The notes: generated by a model not told the origin, from the letters alone. Shown: positions 35,101-41,601, counted from the stretch's first letter. The stretch: DNA of 64,000 nt from Cinnamomum chago (GCA_038049695.1 CP142457.1:25372501-25436500), one strand, 5' to 3'. Numbers and translations: made by a program.

Positions 35101-36887
35101 TCTTCCTTGATGTCATTTGCAAGTGTAGATTCATTCTGCAGAGATGCCTCTGAACTGTTACATCTGGTAAATGCAGGTACCCGAAGCAAGCTCTCTGACA
35201 ATCTTCCAGTGGATGTGATATGTCTAATGAATGCACCCACCTATAAACAAAGGAAACCAAGTAACTTACAGGTTTAAATAAAAATTGCATGGGTGGGATT
35301 GATAACACGGAAGGAACTAAGCCAAAGTATGAAGGGTGAAACATGGCAAATTCTGGACAAGCTAACTCAAAGATTCACCTTTTACAATCCTCACAGTTGT
35401 TAAACACATTGTAAGTTGCATTCTAGAAAACCAACATAACAACAATGTTTTGCACCTGCTGAGGTTTGTATATGTGTACAATATTCGATCCATCCAAAGG
35501 TGGTTCCAGTTCCACCGAGGTGCTCCAAAAAACAGAGTAGAATACTCAACAGGTCATCCATGCTCCACAGTATAAAAAGCATATAGATGGCTGGAAGGAA
35601 GAAGAGGAGGAATCCGGGCAATGATCCATGCTCAATCTCAAAGTAGAGCTCCTACAATGAGTGGATCATACCTTTTTTATTTTTTATACTTTACTCTTTT
35701 GCTTGGTAGCTTACCTGGTGGGTCCACCTGATTCACAATTTTGATCTTGCACAGGTGGGCAATATAAGTGCCAGCACAAAGTGAGGGTAGTGTGATATCA
35801 GCAAAACTCTTTTACAGGTAATGTTCATTACTTGCAGGCTAACAAACAAGATAGCATTTCGCGAGTTTCAAAAATTCTATCAATATAGAAGTGCAACATA
35901 AATAGAACTTTTTAATGCCAAAATCTCCCCAGACAGCCAGACAGGATCTACTCCTGGGCGGGTACGTTATACCACATGTACTGTATCACTTACCCAATCT
36001 AGCATGCATGCACACACACAAAAAATAAATAAATTTAGTAATTGGAAGAAATGCATAATGTGGAGCTTACCTAAGTGCGACTCACAGTTCACTGACTGAT
36101 CCAGATTGTAAGATAAACCATCCCCCAAAACCCAACAAGATTGGAATATCTGTACCAGCCAATATCTGGGCATACCTTGAATTTGGTTTTATGTCATATT
36201 TCTTCCCTAAACCATTATTCACAGAGTACCAATTGAAGGGTTAGGATTACCCCCATCAGGGAAACTTCTGGTATATCTGGGGTGGGAGACCCATCATACT
36301 AAGATCTGAATGGCTAAACAATAAGAAGAAACACTTGAATGATCAACAGCCCAAGGACTCCACAAAATATCCTCATGTGAAGTCTCAAAAAATTCCTCTT
36401 TCCACCATCAACCCAAAAACAATTCAAAAGAGGAAGTCCCAATCCAAGAATTCTTTAGATTATCAATAATTCAACTAAAAAAGAGAATCTAATCTAGAAA
36501 CCAAAGGTTAAAGGAGCAAAACACTACCATAAAAAAACCCACCCAAACCAACACCCAAAACTAACTACAACATAACCATATCATCAGTACCCAGATCAAA
36601 CAATGCATATGACTTGCTCAAAACGAGTTAAAGAAGACTTCAATCATATAACCAGCCTCTAAAGATGAAATTAAAAAAATCGATATGTACATGATTAGAA
36701 ACAGAACATGAAATGAAACTGATCAGGAAGAAAAACACAAACACACACACATGAACACATGCAAGTGAAAAGGGAAACAGAGAAATAAAAAGAAATAGAA
36801 AGATTGGTTTTCTTGAAAAACCAAGACCTGGGTATTGGCCTTGGATCGAAGGAGATGATTCAGAACCATCTTTCTCAACTGTGTCAT
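3247..36887 (-). CDS. POP2: GABA transaminase, mitochondrial, 19 exons, intact
   Basis: Class III PLP-dependent aminotransferase that moves the amino group of 4-aminobutyrate to pyruvate or glyoxylate, giving succinic semialdehyde (GABA shunt, mitochondrion). Exons 5' to 3': 36887-36828, 35240-35095, 30687-30603, 25182-25110, 16155-16058, 15410-15318, 13675-13602, 13474-13436, 13230-13142, 12730-12654, 12574-12500, 10476-10429, 10301-10218, 10105-10018, 9922-9844, 9105-9015, 8253-8175, 4725-4610, 3321-3247. Every junction has GT/AG and matching phase; the total is 1569 nt, 522 residues. Residues 1-60 are rich in Arg, Ser and Leu and poor in acidic residues, like a mitochondrial presequence. 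Key sites: SGSEAND (177-183, PLP phosphate), SYHGS (210-214), IADEV (Asp318, PLP ring nitrogen), SVAK (Lys347, Schiff base) and HGFTYSGHP (381-389). A second in-frame ATG at 36869 gives 516 residues, has the better context (A at -3, G at +4) and aligns with the start of cereal homologues as I recall them. No internal stop or missing site was found. The introns are packed with transposons. Confidence 0.95.
4610..4725 (-). CDS. POP2: GABA transaminase exon 18
   Basis: Encodes [20 protein letters not shown] then [18 protein letters not shown], the substrate-side C-terminal subdomain. Acceptor GACAG|GA, donor GAG|GTAAAA. Confidence 0.96.
4761..5150. repeat. Imperfect tandem duplication, about 187-bp period, in intron 17
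   Basis: Two diverged copies of one segment follow each other. GTAGACTAGGCATAAAGTGT occurs at 4814 and again at 5001, and the flanking text (AAATGGTCT before, GGGGATATGACCTTTTTAGT after) repeats too. No protein or terminal repeat is visible. Confidence 0.8.
5754..6537. mobile_element. Harbinger-like non-autonomous element, copy 1
   Basis: Begins GGGGTTGTTTCTTTGG and ends AAAAGGCAAACGACCCC, so the outer 11 bp are an inverted repeat (GGGGTYGTTTG). Flanking TCA and TTA could be a decayed 3-bp target-site duplication. Internal TATGTAAA/ACATATGTAAA motifs next to each end match the second copy at 54414-55787. A 27-bp tandem repeat (ACATCTCCCACTTGCAAAA) lies inside at about 5925-5975. No transposase. 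Confidence 0.65.
7030..7384. mobile_element. MITE with GGTTCAAAATAGCGGCC ends, copy 1
   Basis: Left end GGTTCAAAATAGCGGCC and right end GGTTGC..CCGCTATTTTGATCC are inverted repeats about 355 bp apart. The interior has CGCTA/TAGCG boxes and a poly(A) run. A relative lies at 16258-16626. Target-site duplications are not clear; Mutator-like or hAT-like origin are both possible. Confidence 0.6.
7385..8174. other. Part of intron 17 with a probable LINE 3' tail
   Basis: From about 7866 the minus strand reads like an L1-type LINE 3' end: TTTAATATAAAGTGAAACTT, then a poly(A) run seen here as T13. Around 7990-8012 is an A21 run. No LINE protein and no target-site duplication was found, so the LINE call is weak. 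Confidence 0.3.
8175..8253 (-). CDS. POP2: GABA transaminase exon 17
   Basis: Encodes [20 protein letters not shown] then LFPPEW. Acceptor GTGCAG|ATA, donor GGG|GTAAGC, phase 1. Confidence 0.96.
8254..9014. other. Intron 16, no gene
   Basis: The interval includes a stretch near 8510-8640 with repeated CGTATC/GTATCG motifs. The 122-codon plus-strand frame starting at 8483 shows no domain and crosses this repeat, so it is not called. Confidence 0.4.
9015..9105 (-). CDS. POP2: GABA transaminase exon 16
   Basis: Encodes [20 protein letters not shown] then [10 protein letters not shown]. Acceptor TTTTCAG|A, donor GAG|GTATCT, ending in phase 0. Confidence 0.96.
9844..9922 (-). CDS. POP2: GABA transaminase exon 15
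   Basis: Encodes [20 protein letters not shown] then ALKIY, with the HGFTYSGHP motif whose Thr reaches the cofactor phosphate of the partner subunit in this fold. Acceptor TTCTCAG|GA, donor TATAA|GTATCT, phase 2. Confidence 0.96.
10018..10105 (-). CDS. POP2: GABA transaminase exon 14
   Basis: Encodes [20 protein letters not shown] then VIYSQSDKL, directly following the catalytic lysine. Acceptor TTCCAG|GCT, donor TTG|GTAAAT, phase 1. Confidence 0.96.
10218..10301 (-). CDS. POP2: GABA transaminase exon 13 (catalytic Lys at its last codon)
   Basis: Encodes [20 protein letters not shown] then PDLVSVAK. The final AAA codon is the Schiff-base lysine, directly before the donor GTGAGC, so the PLP site is split across an intron. 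Confidence 0.96.
10429..10476 (-). CDS. POP2: GABA transaminase exon 12 (PLP-binding Asp)
   Basis: Encodes [16 protein letters not shown]; the Asp of IADE is the residue expected to contact the PLP ring nitrogen. Acceptor TCTGCAG|ATT, donor GAG|GTTGTA, phase 0. Confidence 0.96.
10477..11714. other. Intron 11, distal part, no gene
   Basis: AT-rich sequence with short chance frames and T-rich runs at 11630-11650. No inverted termini or protein similarity recognised. Confidence 0.4.
11715..12055 (-). mobile_element. 5'-truncated L1-type LINE, with target-site duplication
   Basis: On the minus strand this is a LINE 3' end: a peptide [19 protein letters not shown] typical of the region after the zf-RVT domain of plant L1 ORF2, a 3' UTR, and a poly(A) tail seen here as a T-run from 11715. 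CATTAATTTTT flanks both sides (11709-11719 and 12056-12066), although the T-run makes the left edge ambiguous. It lies in intron 11 in the same orientation as the gene. Confidence 0.7.
12500..12574 (-). CDS. POP2: GABA transaminase exon 11
   Basis: Encodes [20 protein letters not shown] then TYFEK, including the EPVxGxGG motif of class III aminotransferases. Acceptor TGTCAG|ATT, donor AAG|GTGAGT. Confidence 0.97.
12654..12730 (-). CDS. POP2: GABA transaminase exon 10
   Basis: Encodes [20 protein letters not shown] then EGPET. Acceptor GTGTCAG|GT, donor ACG|GTAGTT, phase 0. The next intron is only 79 bp. Confidence 0.97.
13142..13230 (-). CDS. POP2: GABA transaminase exon 9
   Basis: Encodes [20 protein letters not shown] then PHYWRFHLP. 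Acceptor CTTTATAG|C and donor CCAG|GTTCTT, phase 1. Confidence 0.97.
13436..13474 (-). CDS. POP2: GABA transaminase exon 8
   Basis: A 39-nt micro-exon encoding (S)[12 protein letters not shown](G), acceptor TTGGCAG|TTAT, donor TGG|GTAAAT. It carries the class III YHG motif, whose aromatic residue stacks on PLP. Confidence 0.95.
13602..13675 (-). CDS. POP2: GABA transaminase exon 7
   Basis: Encodes [20 protein letters not shown] then ARKKS, acceptor CTGTAG|GTGAAG, donor TC|GTATGA, phase 2. Confidence 0.97.
14191..14443. mobile_element. MITE with palindromic ends, copy A
   Basis: The right end carries GAGCACCGGTGCTC, a perfect 14-bp palindrome; the left end has its decayed form GAGTACCAATGCTC. 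The two ends are also inverted repeats of each other (ACAATAAGGTG against CATAAGGTGAG). The interior includes CATCCGAATGGACTGGACCG followed by TTGGATCGAT, shared with the MITE at 46325-46687 although the termini differ. No coding capacity. Confidence 0.6.
14444..15317. other. Intron 6, no gene
   Basis: AT-rich; short frames on both strands without recognisable domains. Confidence 0.4.
15318..15410 (-). CDS. POP2: GABA transaminase exon 6 (PLP phosphate site)
   Basis: Encodes [20 protein letters not shown] then [11 protein letters not shown], with the SGSEAND motif that binds the cofactor phosphate. Acceptor GTACAG|GAT, donor CAG|GTTTGT, phase 0 on both sides. Confidence 0.97.
16058..16155 (-). 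CDS. POP2: GABA transaminase exon 5
   Basis: Acceptor TTTTCAG|GG and donor TTG|GTAATC. Encodes [20 protein letters not shown] then [12 protein letters not shown]. It is easy to miss because it lies 9 kb from exon 4 beside several transposons, but the phase (1 in, 0 out) fits both neighbours exactly. Confidence 0.95.
16258..16626. mobile_element. MITE with GGTTCAAAATAGCGGCC ends, copy 2
   Basis: Starts GGATCAAAATA and ends GTGGCCGCTATTTTGAACC. It has the same terminal repeats as the element at 7030-7384 and similar TAGCGG/CCGCTA interior boxes. GATAG occurs outside both ends, a possible remnant of a target-site duplication. It lies about 100 bp from exon 5. Confidence 0.6.
16992..19004 (+). 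mobile_element. L1-type LINE, 5'-truncated ORF2 with target-site duplication
   Basis: The plus strand encodes the end of a plant L1 ORF2 in the right order. The reverse transcriptase tail has [20 protein letters not shown], then LLGKWWWRF. The zf-RVT region has [10 protein letters not shown], then [20 protein letters not shown] and the Cys/His residues of CEASVSIW. RNase H has [20 protein letters not shown], then [14 protein letters not shown] and [12 protein letters not shown]. Frames change several times and stops are present, so it is dead. A 3' UTR ends in an A-rich tail. GAAGATAATCTCAG at 16978-16991 and GAAGATAATCTGAG at 19005-19018 are target-site duplications (13 of 14 match) and fix both ends. 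A MITE interrupts it at 17553-17810. It is antisense to the host gene. Confidence 0.9.
17553..17810. mobile_element. MITE inserted in the LINE
   Basis: It starts CGGGTTTGGATGAATGGTGA and ends CACCACCTATCCAAACACG. These are inverted repeats over roughly 40 bp, extending into GAAGTAAAGTGAGGTGAAG on the left and CCTCACCTCAATTCATTTCA on the right. It separates the RT tail from the zf-RVT part of the LINE ORF, so it is younger than the LINE. Flanks GAGGGTAA and CCGGGTCA could be a decayed 8-bp duplication, which would suggest hAT. Confidence 0.65.
19346..19669 (-). repeat. 3' LTR of the Gypsy-like element
   Basis: A 324-bp direct repeat of 24217-24538. It includes CAATCCTAGGGTTAGGATGC near one end and GGGCCCTACA near the other. 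Confidence 0.85.
19833..20030 (-). repeat. 3' LTR of the nested Copia
   Basis: 198 bp, preceded by GTGTG and followed inward by the polypurine tract. Confidence 0.85.
20038..22360 (-). pseudogene. Copia pol remnant: integrase, RT, RNase H
   Basis: On the minus strand: end of the integrase core and its C-terminal region ([28 protein letters not shown] and [18 protein letters not shown]) at 21.7-22.2 kb; reverse transcriptase from [19 protein letters not shown] through [18 protein letters not shown] to the catalytic YVDDIIITG near 20.98 kb; RNase H with [19 protein letters not shown] and [13 protein letters not shown] at 20.0-20.45 kb. The domain order is that of Ty1/Copia. Fossil. Confidence 0.9.
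22414..22598 (-). repeat. 5' LTR of the nested Copia
   Basis: Direct repeat of 19842-20030 with about six substitutions, followed by the matching GTGTG duplication. Confidence 0.85.
22627..23271 (-). pseudogene. Gag-like fragment of the Gypsy-like fossil
   Basis: The reading frame contains [20 protein letters not shown] and [13 protein letters not shown], with the Q-G-xx-V-xx-Y...GLRPEI pattern of the retrotransposon gag domain, then an acidic Ser/Glu-rich tail. It lies between the nested Copia and the 5' leader. Fossil. Confidence 0.6.
23560..24202 (-). other. 5' leader of the Gypsy-like fossil
   Basis: Low-complexity stretch between primer site and gag, with G/T-rich blocks (23860-24060) and C/T-rich blocks (23725-23800). 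Several long overlapping frames here are products of base bias, not genes. Confidence 0.5.
24203..24214 (-). other. Primer-binding site (initiator tRNA-Met type)
   Basis: GCTCTGATACCA on the plus strand is TGGTATCAGAGC on the minus strand, the classic plant LTR-element primer site, two bases inside the LTR. Confidence 0.85.
24217..24538 (-). repeat. 5' LTR of the Gypsy-like element
   Basis: Direct repeat partner of 19346-19669. It is the 5' copy because the tRNA-Met primer-binding site lies immediately inside it. Confidence 0.85.
24846..24935 (+). mobile_element. tRNA-derived SINE, copy 1
   Basis: TAGCTCAGCTAGC matches the Pol III A box and GAATTCAAATCCC the B box, at tRNA-like spacing. The 11-bp repeat TAATTTAGTTA flanks the unit (24835-24845 and 24936-24946), the mark of LINE-mediated insertion. 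The 3' part is a short AGTAATAATAG tail. It is not a tRNA gene: no cloverleaf acceptor stem is seen. Confidence 0.65.
25110..25182 (-). CDS. POP2: GABA transaminase exon 4
   Basis: Acceptor TTGCAG|GG and donor TTGG|GTATGTG, phase 1. Encodes [20 protein letters not shown] then CTALG, near-identical to plant homologues. Confidence 0.97.
26068..26147. repeat. Compound microsatellite (GT)n(AG)n(GGGA)n
   Basis: An alternating GT run, then an AG run of about 18 units, then GGGA repeats. It directly abuts the perfect tandem duplication at 26148. Confidence 0.95.
26148..26379. repeat. Perfect 116-bp tandem duplication
   Basis: GGGCATAAATAAAGAGAGTT to CTACCCCAAATGGA occurs twice in a row (26148-26263 and 26264-26379) with no mismatch that I can see. 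The identity means a recent event, or an assembly artefact at the microsatellite. Confidence 0.95.
26828..27066. repeat. Inverted repeat, 115-bp arms, 9-bp loop
   Basis: Arms 26828-26942 and 26952-27066 match at about 95% (six differences, mostly transitions) around the spacer CCAAACAAA. They can fold into one long hairpin. Confidence 0.95.
26828..27709 (+). mobile_element. L1-type LINE inserted as an inverted duplication
   Basis: The plus strand from 26945 encodes [20 protein letters not shown] then [16 protein letters not shown] (post-zf-RVT region). Next comes an RNase H end, [16 protein letters not shown] and [20 protein letters not shown], then a 3' UTR and an A18 tail at 27691-27708. 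The first 115 bases are an inverted copy of 26952-27066. CTTTATGAG (26819-26827) and CTTTAAGAG (27710-27718) flank the whole structure, 8 of 9 matching, so the inverted copy is part of the insertion. Confidence 0.8.
27710..29401. other. Body of the probable solo LTR, no gene
   Basis: Includes degenerate repeats of GAACCCTAGATCTTGATCTA type at 28190-28390 and a G/T-rich stretch at 28900-29060. Short frames only. Confidence 0.35.
29402..30082 (-). mobile_element. Small LTR-element fossil
   Basis: The segment TGTCAGTGTAATATATTTGA to TTTTTGGGACGACTG (29402-29487) recurs at 29792-29877. GCTCTGATACCA (29780-29791) directly before the second copy is a minus-strand tRNA-Met primer site. The interior is short, with GATGATC-rich repeats and no pol. 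The upper LTR contains a 52-bp tandem repeat (29866-29968). Upper end uncertain. Broken; the short repeated parts are near identical, so it is young. Confidence 0.6.
30603..30687 (-). CDS. POP2: GABA transaminase exon 3
   Basis: Acceptor TTCTCAG|G and donor GAG|GTACTA, ending in phase 0. Encodes [19 protein letters not shown] and HPLVIARSE, the conserved start of plant GABA-T catalytic domains. Confidence 0.95.
31021..31072 (-). mobile_element. RTE-LINE or Au-SINE-like 3' tail
   Basis: On the minus strand: TTGATGGAATAAGGCTATGA followed by GAT repeats. This resembles the shared 3' end of plant RTE LINEs and Au-type SINEs (TTGGGACAAGGCTTTGATGA). Only the tail is seen. Confidence 0.35.
32242..32380. 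repeat. Imperfect tandem duplication, 69-bp period
   Basis: TGTTTGTCCACATACACACA occurs at 32242 and 32311, and the following GTGAGAATANGATGCA and GGGCCATC-like text repeats too. Confidence 0.8.
32685..32814 (+). mobile_element. tRNA-derived SINE, copy 2
   Basis: About 130 bp with a Pol III A box (TAGCTCAGTTGG), a B box (GGATCAATCC) about 33 bp later, a unique 3' body and an A-rich tail. A perfect 16-bp target-site duplication AAGTGTAATGATATTA flanks it (32669-32684 and 32815-32830). It lies in intron 2, antisense to the host gene. Confidence 0.85.
32831..34501. other. Intron 2 interior, no gene
   Basis: AT-rich. A piece near 33450-33500 (AAGAACGCAACAAGCTTGAC, GTGGTTTGGCAA) resembles text common in plant LTRs, but no paired copy or primer site is present. 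Confidence 0.35.
34502..34680 (-). mobile_element. RTE-type LINE 3' end
   Basis: The minus strand encodes [15 protein letters not shown], then after a stop [20 protein letters not shown] and PDIVGTRL, which is the C-terminus of plant RTE ORF2 (DRxEWRxxIxVADP). It ends in GATGATGAT repeats, as RTE elements do. The rest is missing. Confidence 0.8.
35095..35240 (-). CDS. POP2: GABA transaminase exon 2 (presequence to mature N-terminus)
   Basis: Acceptor TTTATAG|GTGGGTGC and donor GGG|GTATGG, phase 2. Encodes [14 protein letters not shown] and [18 protein letters not shown], the variable region between targeting peptide and catalytic domain. Confidence 0.9.
36828..36887 (-). CDS. POP2: GABA transaminase exon 1 (start, presequence)
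   Basis: Encodes [20 protein letters not shown] and ends CAG|GTCTTGG, phase 0. Two in-frame start codons, at 36887 and 36869. The LLRS-rich stretch suits an amphipathic targeting helix. Confidence 0.85.
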
Positions 36888-37130
36888 CACTCCCTCTCTG
36901 TCTAAATCCCAAGTGCTGTCCTTCTTCTGGTATGGTAACAGATGAAGAGGAGAGTAAATATAAAAATAGTATACGAGTCTGTTTCAGAAGCAGACAGAAA
37001 GGAGATTAGAATAGTATATTTGAGTGAAATGGGATCGATCTGAAATGCTTAGCTGTTTGGAAACTTGGAATGGAAAGTAGGAATTTTTTTCTCCCAATGA
37101 CGAAAATACCCCTTTTCCTATAATCTGGCA
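36888..37130 (-). promoter_or_regulatory. Putative 5' UTR and promoter region of the GABA transaminase gene
   Basis: Directly upstream of the first exon. A TATA-like stretch, CTATTTTTATATTTAC on the minus strand, lies at about 36957-36972, 70-85 bp before the start codon. It is not a canonical TATAAA and no other motif stands out. Confidence 0.3.
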
Positions 37131-39654
37131 GCGTTTCACTCACTGGATTCCCTCCATTTATTTTGCGTGAAAAGGTCCCTGCCTTTTGTGTTTTTTTTTT
37201 ATCCTGAGAAAGAAACCATTAAAATCCCCCCATCCCTCAAACGAAAAAAAAAAATCCTGAGCAACAAAAGGAGAGGATGAGTGAAACTCATGGTGGGGGT
37301 AATACCAAAGTTCTATTGTTGAATTGACTGTTAGATGAAAAAATGCGATAATGAATATACTTAAGATTGTGTTAATTATGTGATTCAGCAAATAGTCAAT
37401 CCAATGATAGAACAAACTTTGGATTGGAATAAAATTTTGGGATGCATCATTTGGTTAGAGGGCATTTATTTTAAATGGTGGAAAACCATTATTTTTTAAC
37501 TCTAAATTTCTCTAGGTTGAAAACTCTAATGATCCGAATTTACCTAGCAGTTATTTAGGTTGCAACATAAGTTAATTCTCACACAGTGGTTTAAGTAGGA
37601 TTATATAATAGCAAAAGAATACCTTTCAAACCCATTTGGGTAATTCACTTGTAAAATAACTTCAAGTGGATGCAAAAAAAAAAAAAAAAAAAAAAAACCA
37701 GAAGATGGGTTTTACAACAACTATAAAGTTTCAAAATCAAAGACAATTGCTTTTTAAAGAAAAACTCAAAAAGTCAATTGCTCGTTCTGATAAAAGACAA
37801 AATGGCCTCTTTTTATCAAAAAATATATATAAAAGTTCCTCTTTTATGACAAAATGCCAAGAAGGTAGGTTTTGGAACTTTATACTTTTCTATAAAACCC
37901 TTCTTCTTTTCTTATATCTAAAGTAATCATTAACTTGAATACACTTTACAGGGGAATTACCCATAATGAGCCTTCTCTTTTTTAAAAATGGTCTCCAAAC
38001 TTGGTAAAATGACTAGTGTCAAATGAAGGAGGGACTGCAAATCCGATCCTCTATCCCTTCTTATAAAAACCATGTTACACATGTTTGAAATTCTATGTTG
38101 ACGCTCACAGAAAGATAATCCAATTCGTGCATGATGAATCTCATCCACTCTACTGATATATCCTCTAGTTTTATTTAAAAAGGATTTGGTTTCACCCTCC
38201 AATTAAGTACCATGATAAAAACGTGACTTGCCTGGTTGTTCATCACTACTGGTATAATGTTAACTACATTTTTATTATGGTGCTTAATCGTATGGTGGGA
38301 TCCAATCGTTATAAGCTGAAACTTGAGCACGCAGCAGAGGAGTGGATGCAAATCATCATGAACCCTTTGGATTATCTCTTTGTAATGGAGTTACAGACAT
38401 TTGTTTTACGGTACCCTGCTATGGCTGATTTAGAGGATCCGGCCTCAAGGGAGTGAGCTTTTCCACCTATGTCGTTTTCCATCCATTAATGATGACAGCG
38501 ATATTTTCTTCATTCTTTTGAAATGATAAAGTGAGTGGTGATGGTATCATCGTACTTAATTGTTGGTTCGGAATCTTTAACCATCATCCATTTCCTCTTG
38601 GCTATGGCCATGGGTGGGCCATTTTAGTGCCCAAAAATCTGGGGCATTGTCCTCTCTCCTTCTCATCATGGACCCAAAAATTAGGACATGACTCCTCTTG
38701 GAGGCCCCTGCCCCAGGAAATACAGGTCTGTAGTGGATGAGGCTTTGACTTTGATAAATCCTGAGTGGAACGAATAAATTAAAAATTGTGCCTGTTACAA
38801 ATAAATTCCCAATAGGGTATCCCTAAATTTTATCTTAATAGAAACTAGCAAAAAAAATTAAGATATATAAAAATTTAAGAGTTTTTAAATATAATTAATG
38901 AAAAGTTAATCTAAAATAATATATTATAAAGAATAGATGAAAGGAATTATATTGTGATGGATTATAAAATCCACTAAAAATAATATCTTTATTTTTTAAA
39001 AGAAAATCCATAGCAATAGAAAGAAAAACAATATGCTAGTGGATTTGGGAAAACAACCCTAACAAATTAATAAAAATAAGATCTTGCTCTCCTTGGAGAA
39101 AAAATAATGTATAAAAAAACCCCAATGAAATTCATAAAATGTGATTATAATCTCTTTGAAAAACAAATCCAAAAAATTCAAAGGAATTAAAAACGCCCAA
39201 TATAATGGATAATAATATGATTTTCGTGTCTTAGGAAAAAAAAAACTAACAAAGCCAACTAACATTATCTGAGATCTTACGTACAATTTCAGTTGTATTA
39301 TACCTACGTTGGATTGAATTTTGATTATTACATAATAATTAGTTGTAATGATTTTATTAGACTTCTTTGACCCTTAATTTCTACTTATAAATTAAAAATT
39401 TGTTCCAATATATAGTGGCTAACATTTATTGGATTTTGTATTAATTAGTATAGTTTTGTGTGTGTGTTGGTATGGGTGGCGTGGGGGGTTGCTGAGCATC
39501 ACCCAACATCTTAATACAAAAGAAGTTTTTTTTTTTTTTTTATAAAAAAATGAAATCAGTTATTCAATCTTATCCACAAGATGATTACCCAAGTCGTAGA
39601 GATTTTAGAGATAGAGAGGATCAAGAGTAAAGTTAGGAAAATATAGATGGAGTG
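37131..39654. other. Upstream intergenic DNA, no gene called
   Basis: AT-rich with A-runs (37673-37697). A 77-codon plus-strand frame at 38223-38456 has a fairly protein-like composition (AAEEWMQIIMNPLDYLFVME) but I recognise no family, and nothing around it supports a gene. Confidence 0.4.
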
Positions 39655-39850
39655 ATAAGGTTTTGGGCCATATTTAGCAGGAAGTATTAGAATGAGAGAT
39701 TTTAGGAGGATGAGAGATTTTAGGGGGAACTATTAGAGGGAGAGATTTGGAGTGGCCCACATTAAATCCAAAACTCTATGTGTTTTTATAAGTATTTTTC
39801 TGAAAGGAGAACTCATGTGGGTGATGAGTTCTCTTTAGCAACAAAAATAT
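39655..39850. repeat. GAGAGATTTTAGG repeat block, copy 1
   Basis: Short units of the type TGAGAGATTTTAGGRGGA repeat, followed by GAACTCATGTGGGTGATGA. The same arrangement recurs at 44030-44290, so it is a dispersed repeat. Confidence 0.6.
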
Positions 39851-41065
39851 AACTAAAATCTTACTTCAAATTGTAGTTCCATTTGTTTGGTTAGGGAAAG
39901 AAACTAAAATTATTTAGACTTTATAGCAAGCTTAACTAAGAAAATATAATAAAGTCTAATGAGGGTAAATGTTGACTCTATCTTTTGGAAATTGAAGGGA
40001 CCCACCACTGACCCATTAGATCTAAATTAGTGAAATGTAGGCCTACTGATGAGATCATACCCAATCAAAGCAAAATGACCTCTGTTTCTTTCTTCTTTTT
40101 TTCCTCCTCTTATTGCTTGTTTAATAATATTGGGGCCCATTGAGGGGTAAAGTCCAGTTTCGTGTCATTATTCCATTGAATCATAATTGCTTCTTATTTT
40201 GTCGGTATAATTTTGCATAATCCCCCCTTTCAAGCAACCCTTTGAAAAATTCAAATGGGGATCATAAAATATAAAAAGGAAAAAACAATAAAAAAAAACA
40301 ATTAATTATAATAAACAAAAGCTACCAAAAATTTTTGCAAGAAAAAAATATCATTATCTTTTCATAACCATATAAAAACAACTAAACGCACCATCATGAA
40401 ATCTCAAATCATCAAATAAGGTGCATACATGTAGGGTTAAGATAAAGTTTTTTTTATAAGAAATAAAGTATTTCCCAAATAAGAGGGTCATTATTTGGTT
40501 TAACACGGAATTTATATAATGGGTTGAGACCCCAATATCTCTAATAAGAGCCACCCCTTGCTTTGAACTCAAAATCTTGGATTCACCAATCCTGTTGAAG
40601 AAAAATAATATAAAAAGAGAAAAAAAAAAAGCTTCACAACACCATCTCCAATCATCAAATTTTAGAAATAAAAAAAATCACATCAGAGATATAGACTTTG
40701 CCAGTTGAAACAAATATACTTTCTCTCTCTCTCTCTTCTCTACTATATTCTTGTGAGTCAGTTGATCATCCTATACTGTTATGTATGCAATTTTAATGGA
40801 ATTCCTATGTGAGAGAATGCAAAGAGAGAAAATTAGAAAATGTCGACTTCTCTGAATGGTTAGATGGAAATGTCCCAATCATCCCTCCTATAATAAATAG
40901 GAAAAACAATAGGGTTTTTAAGTTGGTTGGGTTGATCCCTTCCTACGTTTTAGATACTCTTGGTCATTTAATGCTTAAAGACCAAATCCCTTTAAATTAG
41001 GACTTAGCTTTAAAAGTTCAGCTCATTAAAAAAACCAAATGGAGAAATTTAAGGACGTGATATGG
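39851..41065. other. Intergenic, nothing recognised
   Basis: AT-rich, A-runs, a short CT run at 40720. No gene or terminal repeat seen. Confidence 0.4.
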
Positions 41066-41073
41066 AGAATATC

Positions 41074-41593
41074 TAGGGTTGCAAACGGGGACAGTTCCGG
41101 ATTGGAACCACAGTGGACCCAAACTTGTAACGGAGGTTTTGAATCGGAACCTGTTTTGTTGGTTCCAGATACGGTTTCAATAAGAAAACTAGAATCCAGT
41201 TTCGGAATTGGGTCCACCTAGAGGACTCGAATCTAGTTCCAAAATCGATTCTATTTTCTCTTTATTTTTCATTTTTTTTCTTACAATAAGCATATCATAT
41301 AACTTATAACATTGGATCAAGTCTGCAACATTCAGTATTATGCATAAGAATACCCAAAAAGATTGGTTTTAAAGTACAAACTGCAATATCAAAGACTCAT
41401 ATGCTGGGTCCTAAGTCCATGGGTCGGAACCTATATGGACCCTGAACCGGACCCGTTTATCAATCGGAACCTAAATTAGGTTCCGGACCCAAACCCATTT
41501 ATGAATCGGAACCTAAAATAGATTCCAGACTCCTTTTTTTGCGGGTTGGAACTTCCGGATAACCGGGTAGTCGGATACCCATTTACAACCCTA
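41074..41593. mobile_element. hAT-type MITE, copy 2
   Basis: Starts TAGGGTTGCAAACGGGG and ends ACCCATTTACAACCCTA, inverted repeats matching those of 16-400. Flanked by AGAATATC (41066-41073) and AGAGTATC (41594-41601), an 8-bp duplication with one mismatch. The interior is again made of GGAACC/GGACCC motifs. No transposase. Confidence 0.85.
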
Positions 41594-41601
41594 AGAGTAT
41601 C

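Noticed and set aside
38223-38456. A 77-codon frame with protein-like composition upstream of the GABA-T promoter
   Set aside because: I recognise no family and no neighbouring exon; kept only as a remark in the region entry.
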